Below, in pieces: positions 1-7,198 of a stretch of DNA of 7,781 nt. Location of the stretch: contig JASLHP010000421.1 of NCBI GenBank assembly GCA_030149625.1, forward strand, positions 1-7,781, read 5' to 3'. Position 1 is the first letter of the stretch; the number at the start of each line of letters is the position of its first letter. The DNA is from Solirubrobacteraceae bacterium. GTDB lineage: Bacteria > Actinomycetota > Thermoleophilia > Solirubrobacterales > Solirubrobacteraceae. The notes under the pieces are model-generated. The model was given only the letters and a program-made list of their open reading frames with translations. It was not told where the DNA came from and did not search any database. The position numbers and the translations under genes are program-made.

Positions 1-457
1 CCGCAGTGCCGACGCCGCCGGCGCCGCCGTGGACGAGCAGGTGCTCGCCCGGGCGCAGTTCGCCCTGGGTGATGAGCGCGTCGTGCGCGGTCGCGAAGAC
101 CTCCGGCACCCCGCCCGCTGCGACCCAGTCGAGCGCGTCGGGCACGGGCATCAGCTCGCGCTCGCGCACGACGCACAGCTCGGCCTGCGCGCCGCCGCCG
201 ACGATCGCCATCACGCGCTCGCCCACGGCGAAGCGCTCGCAGCCCGCCCCAAGCGCCGCGACCTCGCCCGCGACCTCCATGCCGGGAATGTCCTGTGGCG
301 AGCCTGGCGGAGCCGGGTACAGCCCGCGCCGCTGCATCATGTCGGCCCCGTTCAGACCCGCCGCGTGGACGCGCACGAGCACCTCGCCGGCCTGCGCCAC
401 CGGATCGGGGTGCTCCTCGATCACGATCTGCTGCTCGCGAATGGTGGCGGCGCGCAT
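1..457 (-). CDS. NAD(P)H:quinone oxidoreductase, zinc-free MDR family (PIG3-like), 5' part only
   Basis: The gene starts at ATG 457 and runs off the left edge of the window, leaving 152 N-terminal residues. The translation is a typical medium-chain dehydrogenase/reductase N-terminal GroES-like domain (residues about 1-120): a GEVLVRVHAAGLNGADMMQR segment at 24-43, then GLYPAPPG at 45-52 and DIPGMEVAGEV at 56-66. The start of the Rossmann fold follows, with HGGAGGVGTA at 143-152, the NADPH-binding glycine motif. The QRRGLYPAPPG stretch and the PEVFATAHDAL segment resemble the PIG3/quinone oxidoreductase branch, cytosolic enzymes that reduce quinones with NADPH. The cysteine ligands of zinc-dependent alcohol dehydrogenases are not seen. 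It is divergent from the membrane protein at 524 with 66 bases between. No clear Shine-Dalgarno precedes the ATG. A -35-like TTGACG (487-492) and a TAGGCT box (466-471) lie just upstream. The exact quinone or enone substrate cannot be told. Confidence 0.9.
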   Translation of the reverse strand, partial: MRAATIREQQIVIEEHPDPVAQAGEVLVRVHAAGLNGADMMQRRGLYPAPPGSPQDIPGMEVAGEVAALGAGCERFAVGERVMAIVGGGAQAELCVVRERELMPVPDALDWVAAGGVPEVFATAHDALITQGELRPGEHLLVHGGAGGVGTA

Positions 458-465
458 GGGCCGCA

Positions 466-492
466 AGCCTATCTACCCGGCCGCGCCGTCAA
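466..492 (-). promoter_or_regulatory. Candidate promoter for the quinone oxidoreductase
   Basis: On the minus strand TTGACG (487-492) is followed after 15 bases by TAGGCT (466-471), and the start codon lies 8 bases further on. The -35 match is good (5 of 6 to TTGACA), but the -10 match is modest and the spacer is short. If real, the transcript would start within about two bases of the ATG. This is inferred from sequence only. The whole 66-base divergent gap (458-523) holds nothing else I can name. Confidence 0.3.
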
Positions 493-523
493 GCGGCAGC
501 CGGCGAAGTCCGATACGAACACG

Positions 524-1327
524 ATGACGTCCGTGAGCGAGGAGGACACGCGCCGGCGCGGCTCGAACAGCGCAGCCGCGCCGCTGCCTTGGTGGACGAG
601 CGGCAGGCTCAGGCTCGGCCTGCTGCTCGCCTGTCTCCTAGTCGCGAGCTTCGCACTGCTCGCCGGCGGGGGCGGTCTCTTCTCGGGCTCGACCGGCGAT
701 GCGACCGGCGCAGGGCGCTCATGCGTGCCAGCGACGCCATCGCTCGCGGAGGCCTCAGTCAGTCAACTCAAAGCGCTGCACACAGGACTGCTCGCGATGA
801 TGGCGCCGCTGGCGCGTAGGCGCTACGCCTGGGGAACGGTCACGCCGAGCGAGCCCTGGTCCGATGAACAGCCGTCGGGCCTGCGCTCCGCGATTGACTC
901 GAGCCGGGCAGGGTGGCTGTGGCCGGCCAGCTTCGAGATGCGCGACTGGGTGATCGACCCCCAGCTCACATCGGCGCGAGAAGACGTCGCCGCCGACGTG
1001 TTCATGTTCGCCGACTCCGCGCAGGCGCGCAAGTTCTTCATCGAGGCGAGCGACACGCGCTGCCATCGCGCCGGCATCGCAGGATCCGCGCCGCAACCGC
1101 GGCACGCCCGCACGCTCAGCTGGGTCAACCCCGACGCCGCCGCCGAGGAGGACGTCTTCCTGCTGCGAGGCCCGCTCGTCTATCGGGTCGCCGTCGTCCG
1201 CCCGCAGGGGCGCACCCCGTCAGCCGCGCAGCGCCAGTCCGGGCTCGCGCGCGCCGGCGCGCTCGCGTGCGCACTCCCGACCGCGGGCTGCAGGCTCTCC
1301 CGCGCGGCGGCGCACCGGCTTGACTAG
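524..1327 (+). CDS. Hypothetical single-pass membrane protein with extracytoplasmic domain
   Basis: I do not recognise the family. The 267-residue product has a short Arg-rich cytoplasmic N terminus (R10-R12, R28, R30), one hydrophobic helix at about 31-48, then a roughly 215-residue exported part. This topology follows the positive-inside rule. The exported part contains a soluble-domain-like region at about 75-228, with ADVFMFADSAQARKFF at 157-172 and EEDVFLLRGPLVYRVAVVRP at 208-227. That pattern resembles PknH-type or lipoprotein 'sensor-like' domains of actinobacteria, but only loosely. Cysteines at 67, 180, 249 and 256 lie outside the membrane and could form disulfides. The reading frame is open upstream to position 29, but there it overlaps the oxidoreductase on the other strand, so ATG 524 is the sensible start; GTG 533 is an alternative. 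No strong Shine-Dalgarno is visible. The gene ends on a CTAG shared with mscL. Confidence 0.72.
   Translation: MTSVSEEDTRRRGSNSAAAPLPWWTSGRLRLGLLLACLLVASFALLAGGGGLFSGSTGDATGAGRSCVPATPSLAEASVSQLKALHTGLLAMMAPLARRRYAWGTVTPSEPWSDEQPSGLRSAIDSSRAGWLWPASFEMRDWVIDPQLTSAREDVAADVFMFADSAQARKFFIEASDTRCHRAGIAGSAPQPRHARTLSWVNPDAAAEEDVFLLRGPLVYRVAVVRPQGRTPSAAQRQSGLARAGALACALPTAGCRLSRAAAHRLD
1324..1327. other. Shared palindromic stop (CTAG) of two convergent genes
   Basis: The four bases CTAG give TAG at 1325-1327 for the plus-strand membrane protein and TAG at 1326-1324 for minus-strand mscL. The two genes therefore overlap by four bases and there is no intergenic space for a terminator. Confidence 0.9.
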
Positions 1328-1734
1328 CCAGCCGCCTGTTGCGGCGAGGCGCAGAACGCGCACTTGCGGGCTTGGCGGGGGATCTCGCTCAGGCACTCGC
1401 TGCACGGCCGCGTCTCGGACTCCGTCTCGAGACCCGTCTTGCGACGCTCCATCAGCGCGTTGACGGGCTGGACGACGAAGAAGAAGACCGCCGCGGCGAT
1501 CGAGACGAAGGCGATCAGCGAGTTGATGAATTCGCCATAGGCAAACGTGCTGTGATTGATCGTGAAAGCCAGGTTCGAGAAGTCCGGCTTGCCGATGATC
1601 GCGGCCACGATCGGCGTCAGAAGGTCCTTTACGAGAGCCGTCACGACCGCCCCGAAGGCTGCCCCGATCACGATGCCGACCGCGAGATCGACCACGTTGC
1701 CTCTGAGCAGGAACGCCTTGAAGTCCTTCGCCAT
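1324..1734 (-). CDS. mscL: Large-conductance mechanosensitive channel MscL with a Cys-rich C-terminal tail
   Basis: MscL is a homopentameric inner-membrane channel that opens under membrane tension and releases solutes on hypo-osmotic shock. The 136-residue product has the family signature RGNVVDLAVGIVIGAAFG at 11-28 within the first membrane helix (about 14-42), a periplasmic loop (about 43-67) and a second helix (about 68-95), followed by the usual short charged linker (MERRKTG). After that, instead of a simple amphipathic bundle, the tail has C111-x2-C114-x10-C125-x2-C128, a zinc-ribbon-like arrangement. Start choice: an in-frame ATG at 1764 would add ten residues, but a GGGAGG Shine-Dalgarno at 1743-1748 sits 8 bases before ATG 1734, and family members begin at this point. 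It lies 83 bases downstream of the rRNA methyltransferase on the same strand, so it may be read through from argF or have its own promoter; none is obvious. Confidence 0.95.
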   Translation of the reverse strand: MAKDFKAFLLRGNVVDLAVGIVIGAAFGAVVTALVKDLLTPIVAAIIGKPDFSNLAFTINHSTFAYGEFINSLIAFVSIAAAVFFFVVQPVNALMERRKTGLETESETRPCSECLSEIPRQARKCAFCASPQQAAG

Positions 1735-1742
1735 CCCAATCG

Positions 1743-1748
1743 CCTCCC
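1743..1748 (-). promoter_or_regulatory. Shine-Dalgarno of mscL (decides the start)
   Basis: GGGAGG on the minus strand lies 8 bases upstream of ATG 1734 and within the codons that the longer start at 1764 would use. This favours the 136-residue form. Confidence 0.7.
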
Positions 1749-1817
1749 GTGTTCGCGTCGCCATCTCGGCAGCACACCGAGCCGAATAGATGGATCTTCG
1801 CAGCCGCCGACGACGCG

Positions 1818-3293
1818 TTACGCGGACGACGACCGAGGCGGACCGTCGTCACGCTCGAGCACGGCGACGCACTCGATGTGGTGCGTCTGCGGGAACATGT
1901 CAACCGGGCGGACCTTGCGCAGCACCCACCCGGCCTCGGCCAGTTCGGCGGCGTTGGGCGCAAGCGTGGTCGGATTGCAGGAGACGTACACGATGCGCCG
2001 AGGCGCGGCGTCGACGATGCGGTGCACGACCTTCTTCGACAGGCCCGCGCGCGGCGGGTCAACGACGAGCACGTCGGGACGCCCCGCGCGCCCGAGCAAC
2101 TCCGGTAGCGCCGTGCGGCTGTCGCCGGCGAAGAAGTGGACATTGGTGACCTCGTTGCGCCGCGCGGCCGCGATCGCGTCCGCGACGGCCCGCTCGACGA
2201 GCTCGATGCCCCACAGCTCGCCGGCGCGCGGCGCGAGCGTGAGCGCAATCGTGCCGATTCCCGAGTACAGGTCGTAGACGCGCTCCCAGCCCTCGAGCGC
2301 GGCGTACTCGGCGACGATCCCGTACAGCAGCTCGGCCATCTCGGTGTTGGTCTGAAAGAACGCCTCGGCGGAGATCTGCAGATCGAGCTCGCCGAGCCGC
2401 TCCGGCAGCTCCGCCTCCCCCCACACGAGCTCGGTCTCGCCGCCGGCGGTCGTCTCGGCGACGCTGCGCGAGCGGGTCCACAGCACTCCCGACAGGCCGT
2501 CGCCGAGCTCCGCGCTGAGCGCCGCCGCGAGCGAGCCCGCCTCCAGCTCCCCGTCGGTGCTCACGATCCGCACCTGCAGCTTGCCGGTGCGCCGGCCTTC
2601 GCGCACGACCAGGTTGCGCAGTCGCGCGCGCCCGTCGCTCGCCGGCTCCGTCCGCGCGTCGCGCGCGCCGCGGGGAACGCTGCTGCGCTCCCAGGCCGTG
2701 AGCCCCTCGGCGCGGCACCAGTCAAGCGCGGCCACGCGCGCGCGGTTGCCGAGCTCGGATGCCAGCAGGCAGTCCTCGATCGCGGTCACGCGGTTGCCGC
2801 CCGCCGGAGCGTGAAAGCCACACACCAGCTCGGGCCGCGCGCCGTCGCCGTCTTCGCCAAACGAGTACTCGAGCTTGTTGCGGTAGCGCCATCGCTGGAG
2901 CGCGGGCACGATCTCCTGCAGCTCGAAGCCGTCGAGCCGGCCGATGCGCCGCAGCGCGTCGTCGACTTGACCCCGCTTGATCTCGAGCTGGCGCTCATAG
3001 GAGAGCACCTGCCACGGCACGCCGGGATGCGCCGCCGTCGGCGCGATCCGCTCTGGGCTCGGCTCGAGCACCTCCAGCGTGCGCGCGTGCGCGTAGCTGC
3101 GCTTGCGCTTGTGCACGACCGCGCGCACGCGGTCGCCCGGGATCGCATCGGCGACGAACACCACGTAGCCGCCGTCGCCGAGGCGCGCCACGCCCTCGCC
3201 GCCGAACGCGAGCGACTCGACCGTCAGCTCGAGCTCGTCGCCGCGCTGCGGCCGCGGCGAGCCCTCGGGGCGGGCGGGAGCCTCGATGCTCAC
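1818..3293 (-). CDS. 23S rRNA (uracil-C5)-methyltransferase, RlmD/RumA/RlmCD type
   Basis: This SAM-dependent enzyme methylates C5 of a uridine in RNA, probably 23S rRNA (U1939 or U747 in E. coli numbering); which site cannot be decided. The 491-residue product has a TRAM RNA-binding domain at about 16-76, a central domain, and a C-terminal Rossmann methyltransferase: FFQTNTEM at 312-319, SAM-binding DLYSGIGT at 341-348, DPPRAGL at 412-418, and SCNPTT at 438-443 with the catalytic nucleophile C439. HHIE at 471-474 contains E474, the likely proton-abstracting base. The usual Fe-S cysteines of RumA (C-x5-C-x2-C near the QLEIK motif) are missing: residues 85-95 read PTAAHPGVPWQ. The fourth is kept (C175 in IEDC). 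The GTG start at 3293 overlaps the argF stop as GTGA, which implies translational coupling; no good Shine-Dalgarno is seen. The frame is open further upstream, but that part is antiparallel shadow of argF. Confidence 0.92.
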   Translation of the reverse strand: MSIEAPARPEGSPRPQRGDELELTVESLAFGGEGVARLGDGGYVVFVADAIPGDRVRAVVHKRKRSYAHARTLEVLEPSPERIAPTAAHPGVPWQVLSYERQLEIKRGQVDDALRRIGRLDGFELQEIVPALQRWRYRNKLEYSFGEDGDGARPELVCGFHAPAGGNRVTAIEDCLLASELGNRARVAALDWCRAEGLTAWERSSVPRGARDARTEPASDGRARLRNLVVREGRRTGKLQVRIVSTDGELEAGSLAAALSAELGDGLSGVLWTRSRSVAETTAGGETELVWGEAELPERLGELDLQISAEAFFQTNTEMAELLYGIVAEYAALEGWERVYDLYSGIGTIALTLAPRAGELWGIELVERAVADAIAAARRNEVTNVHFFAGDSRTALPELLGRAGRPDVLVVDPPRAGLSKKVVHRIVDAAPRRIVYVSCNPTTLAPNAAELAEAGWVLRKVRPVDMFPQTHHIECVAVLERDDGPPRSSSA

Positions 3294-4192
3294 GCCGGCG
3301 CCACCAGCAGCTCGAGCAGCGCCTTCTGGGCGTGGCGGCGGTTCTCCGCCTGGTCCCAGATGCGCTCGCGCGAGCCGTACAGCACCTCGGCGGCGATCTC
3401 CTCGCCGGGATGCGCCGGCAGGTCGTGCATCGCGAACGCGCCCGGCGCCGCGGCATCCAGCAACGCGTCGTCGACGCGGTAGCCCGCCAGGTCGCGCCGG
3501 CGCCGGGGGGCCGTGGCCTCGTCGCCCATGCTCACCCACACATCGGTGTAGACGGCGGCGGCGTCCCGCACCGCCTCGTAGGGGTCGCTGTGGTGGCTGA
3601 TCGTGCCCGCGGCGCCATCCGGCAGCTCGAGGTCCTCGAGCGTGTAGCCGGCAGGCGACGCGAACGCCACGTGCATCCCGGCCAGCGCCCCGAGCACGGC
3701 GAGTGAGCGCGCGATGTTGTTGCCGTCGCCGACGTAGGCGATGCGCAGGCCTTCGAGCGAGCCGCATGCCTCGCGCAGCGTCAGCAGATCCGCGAGCGCC
3801 TGACAGGGGTGATGACGCGCGCTCAGCATGTTCACGATCGGCACCGTGCTGTACGCGGCGAGCTCTTCGAGGATCGCGTCGGCGCCGGTGCGCAGGCCGA
3901 CCGCGGCGACATGTCGAGCGAGCACGAGCGCCGTGTCGCGCGGCGCCTCGCCGCGCGAGAGCTGCAGCTCGTCGGAGCGCAGCACGACCGCGTGGCCACC
4001 CAGCTCCCGAATGCCGACCTCGAAGGACACGCGCGTACGCGTCGAAGGCTTCTCGAAGATCAGCGCCACGCTGCGGCCGTCGAGCGCCCGCGAGCTCAGC
4101 GGCGCGTGCTTGAGCTCCAGCGCACGGTCGAGCAGCGCTCCCAGCTCAGCGGCGTTCAGCTCCGCCCCGGTGAGGAAGTGGCGTGGCGTCAT
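3290..4192 (-). CDS. argF: Ornithine carbamoyltransferase (OTCase)
   Basis: OTCase makes citrulline from ornithine and carbamoyl phosphate in cytosolic arginine synthesis. The 300-residue length is close to the family norm. Carbamoyl-phosphate-binding EKPSTRTR lies at 47-54, a QLSRGEAPRDTA segment at 77-88, HPCQALADLLT at 128-138, the ornithine-loop DVWVSMG at 217-223, and AENR at 282-285. Having the SMG loop argues for OTCase rather than N-acetyl- or N-succinylornithine transcarbamylase. The oddity is MHDLPAH at 255-261: the normal HCLP cysteine, which faces ornithine, is Asp (codon GAC). ATG 4192 gives the standard N terminus. No Shine-Dalgarno precedes it, but a TACACT box lies 10 bases upstream. 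No other arg gene is in the window; the partner downstream is the rRNA methyltransferase, overlapped by four bases. An aspartate carbamoyltransferase is unlikely given the motifs. Confidence 0.95.
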   Translation of the reverse strand: MTPRHFLTGAELNAAELGALLDRALELKHAPLSSRALDGRSVALIFEKPSTRTRVSFEVGIRELGGHAVVLRSDELQLSRGEAPRDTALVLARHVAAVGLRTGADAILEELAAYSTVPIVNMLSARHHPCQALADLLTLREACGSLEGLRIAYVGDGNNIARSLAVLGALAGMHVAFASPAGYTLEDLELPDGAAGTISHHSDPYEAVRDAAAVYTDVWVSMGDEATAPRRRRDLAGYRVDDALLDAAAPGAFAMHDLPAHPGEEIAAEVLYGSRERIWDQAENRRHAQKALLELLVAPA

Positions 4193-4202
4193 CGAATCGG
4201 CC

Positions 4203-4208
4203 AGTGTA
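4203..4208 (-). promoter_or_regulatory. Candidate -10 box of argF, close to the start codon
   Basis: TACACT on the minus strand (4 of 6 to TATAAT, TAnnnT core) ends 10 bases before ATG 4192, placing a start of transcription only about three bases ahead of the codon. No convincing -35 is seen; TTACCG sits 19 bases upstream. Sequence inference only. Confidence 0.35.
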
Positions 4209-4257
4209 GGCGCTGCGCGCGCAAGTGCGGTAACGACTTGGCGACCAGGAAGCTCGC

Positions 4258-4283
4258 CGTATGCGATCGTCTGGCCGCATGCG
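4258..4283. promoter_or_regulatory. Imperfect inverted repeat in the argF / cupredoxin divergent gap
   Basis: CGTATGCG (4258-4265) and CGCATGCG (4276-4283) form 8-base arms with one mismatch, separated by 10 bases. They lie inside the 115-base divergent gap (4193-4307), so they could be an operator or simply a chance GC-rich palindrome. They do not look like an ARG box. Nothing else but the argF -10 candidate is visible in this gap. Confidence 0.2.
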
Positions 4284-4307
4284 CTCCTCGAGCGGGGCTC
4301 GCCACAC

Positions 4308-5821
<1,514 letters not shown>

Positions 5822-5825
<4 letters not shown>

Positions 5826-7135
5826 GAGGCGACACCGAGCGTTGCCCCGGCCGGGGCGGGAGCAGGACGAGCCGATGTCACCTCGAAGCGCCCGGGCGCA
5901 CAGGCGGCCAGCAGCTTCTCGCTCGCGGCCCGCTCCGCACCCGCTTGCGCGCTCCCCTCGAGAAGCTCGGCGACGAGCTCGGCCGTGAGCGGTGCGAGCA
6001 GGATGCCGTTGCGATAGTGGCCAGTCGCCCAGACCAGTCCGTGCACGCTGCCGCGGCCGATCGCCGGCGCGTTGTCGGGCGTGCCCGGGCGCAGCCCCGC
6101 CGAGAGCTCCTCGATCTCCAGCTCGCTGATGCCCGGGACGAGCTCGCGGGCGTCGCGCAGGAGCTCATACACGCCGCCCGCGGTCGGCGCCAGCTCGTAC
6201 CCGCGCTCCTCGACCGTCGCTCCGAGCACGTAACGCCCGTCGCTTCGCGGTACGAGATAGCCGCCGTGAAAGCGCAGCACGCGACGCAGCAGCCCAGGCC
6301 CGGCCGGATCCCGCAAGCGCATGATCTGACCCTTGACGGGCCGCACCGGCACAGCCGCGCCGGCGGGCAGCCCCTCGACGCTCTCGCTCCATACGCCGGC
6401 CGCGAGCACAACCTGCGCGGCGCGCACCCGCTCGCCGCCCTCGAGCATCACGCCCGCGATCCGCGCCGACGCGACCTCGCCACTCGTATCGCCGTGCTCC
6501 AGCGCATCGCCGTGCTCCAGCGCATCGCCGCGGTCGAGCGCATCGCCGTGCTCCAGCGCATCGCCGTCGAGCGCGACTCGCGCCACGCGCGTGTGCTCGC
6601 GGAGAACCACGCCGGAGACTTCGCATGCCCGCCGCAGCGCGGCCAGGACCGCGCGCGGTTCGACCGAGTGATCCTCCGGTGCCTCGAGCGCGAGCCGCAC
6701 GGTCGGGGCGAGCGCCGGCTCGAGCGCGCGGGCCTCGCTGGGGCGCAGCCGCCGCACCGCCAGCCCGAGCGAGCGGCGGAAGTCGAGCTGGCGCTCGAGC
6801 TCGCGCGCGTCATCATCGTCGCGCGCCACCAGCAGCGTGCCCGTCCGCAGCAACTCCACATGCATTCCGGAAGCGGACTCGAGCTCGGCGGCGAACGCGG
6901 GCCACATGGCGCGCGAGCGCAGGCCCAGCTCCAGCAGCTGTTCACCCGCGACGCCGAACTCCGCCTCGGCGACGGGCGCGAGCATCCCGGCCGCGACGCT
7001 CGAGGTGCCGCTACCGACGCGTTCGCGCTCGAGCACGGTCACGGTCATCCCGGCTTGGCGCGCGCGCCAGGCCGTCGCCAAGCCGATGATGCCGCCGCCG
7101 ACCACGAGCACGTCGACTGAGTGGTTGTCGGCCAT
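5822..7135 (-). CDS. thiO: Glycine oxidase ThiO (FAD-dependent)
   Basis: ThiO oxidises glycine with O2 to iminoglycine (dehydroglycine), the C-N unit that ThiG builds into thiazole. The 437-residue product has the FAD-binding motif VVGGGIIGLATAW at 11-23 with E36 ending the second strand, SSVAAGMLAP at 45-54, a central substrate domain, GRYVLGATVEERG at 300-312, GLRPGTPDNAPAIG at 347-360 and GHYRNGILLAPLTAEL at 372-387. R349 and R375 match the arginines that hold the substrate carboxylate in this family. A run of four six-residue repeats (GDALEH/GDALDR, about 191-216) is inserted in a beta-hairpin, between VARVAL and ARIAGVMLEGG, and makes the protein longer than usual. ATG 7135 has no Shine-Dalgarno, but TAGCAT lies 7 bases upstream. 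It is the first gene of thiO-thiS-thiG. A D-amino-acid or sarcosine oxidase is unlikely given the neighbours. Confidence 0.95.
6488..6574. repeat. 18-base tandem repeat inside thiO
   Basis: The plus-strand unit ATCGCCGTGCTCCAGCGC occurs four times in a row at 6488-6505, 6506-6523, 6524-6541 (with changes) and 6542-6559, followed by a shortened fifth copy at 6560-6574. Copies 1, 2 and 4 are identical; copy 3 reads ATCGCCGCGGTCGAGCGC. The unit is a multiple of three, so copy-number change keeps the thiO frame and adds or removes six residues. Confidence 0.93.
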
Positions 7136-7142
7136 GGCGATG

Positions 7143-7148
7143 ATGCTA
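7143..7148 (-). promoter_or_regulatory. Candidate -10 box of thiO, adjacent to the start codon
   Basis: TAGCAT on the minus strand (4 of 6 to TATAAT) ends 7 bases before ATG 7135, so transcription would start at or next to the ATG. No clear -35 is seen 16-18 bases upstream. Sequence inference only. Confidence 0.35.
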
Positions 7149-7161
7149 GCCCGCGGCGGGC
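7149..7161. promoter_or_regulatory. GC palindrome in the thiO / thiE divergent gap
   Basis: GCCCGC-G-GCGGGC is a perfect 13-base palindrome in the 63-base gap between the divergent thiO and thiE starts (7136-7198). It is a possible operator but could be chance in such GC-rich DNA. The gap is too short for a complete TPP riboswitch on either strand and has none of its conserved core. Confidence 0.2.
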
Positions 7162-7198
7162 GCGACGTGAGACGCGGAGCGTGCCAGACTTCCGGCGG

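Noticed and set aside
29..523. N-terminal extension of the membrane protein back to ATG 29
   Set aside because: The extension overlaps the oxidoreductase on the other strand for its whole length and has shadow-like composition. Starting at 524 puts the membrane helix in a normal position.
1765..1781. Hairpin CTCGG-7-CCGAG upstream of mscL as a terminator of the methyltransferase gene
   Set aside because: The stem is only five base pairs and there is no T-run on either strand. It is too weak to call.
2136..3482. 448-codon plus-strand open frame antisense to the rRNA methyltransferase and argF
   Set aside because: No recognisable motif and low-complexity Arg/Ala/Leu composition. The two minus-strand genes it covers are well supported.
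3294..3767. N-terminal extension of the methyltransferase frame to 3767
   Set aside because: It overlaps argF on the same strand in another frame and reads as low-complexity Arg/Gly sequence. The TRAM domain begins just after GTG 3293.
3828..4307. N-terminal extension of the cupredoxin frame
   Set aside because: It is antisense to argF, and starting there would bury the lipoprotein signal in the middle of the protein.
6488..6574. CRISPR-like array
   Set aside because: The repeats are directly adjacent with no spacers and stay in frame within thiO. This is a coding tandem repeat.
7136..7198. TPP riboswitch in front of thiE or thiO
   Set aside because: The gap is 63 bases, shorter than the aptamer, and contains no recognisable core such as CTGAGA on either strand.
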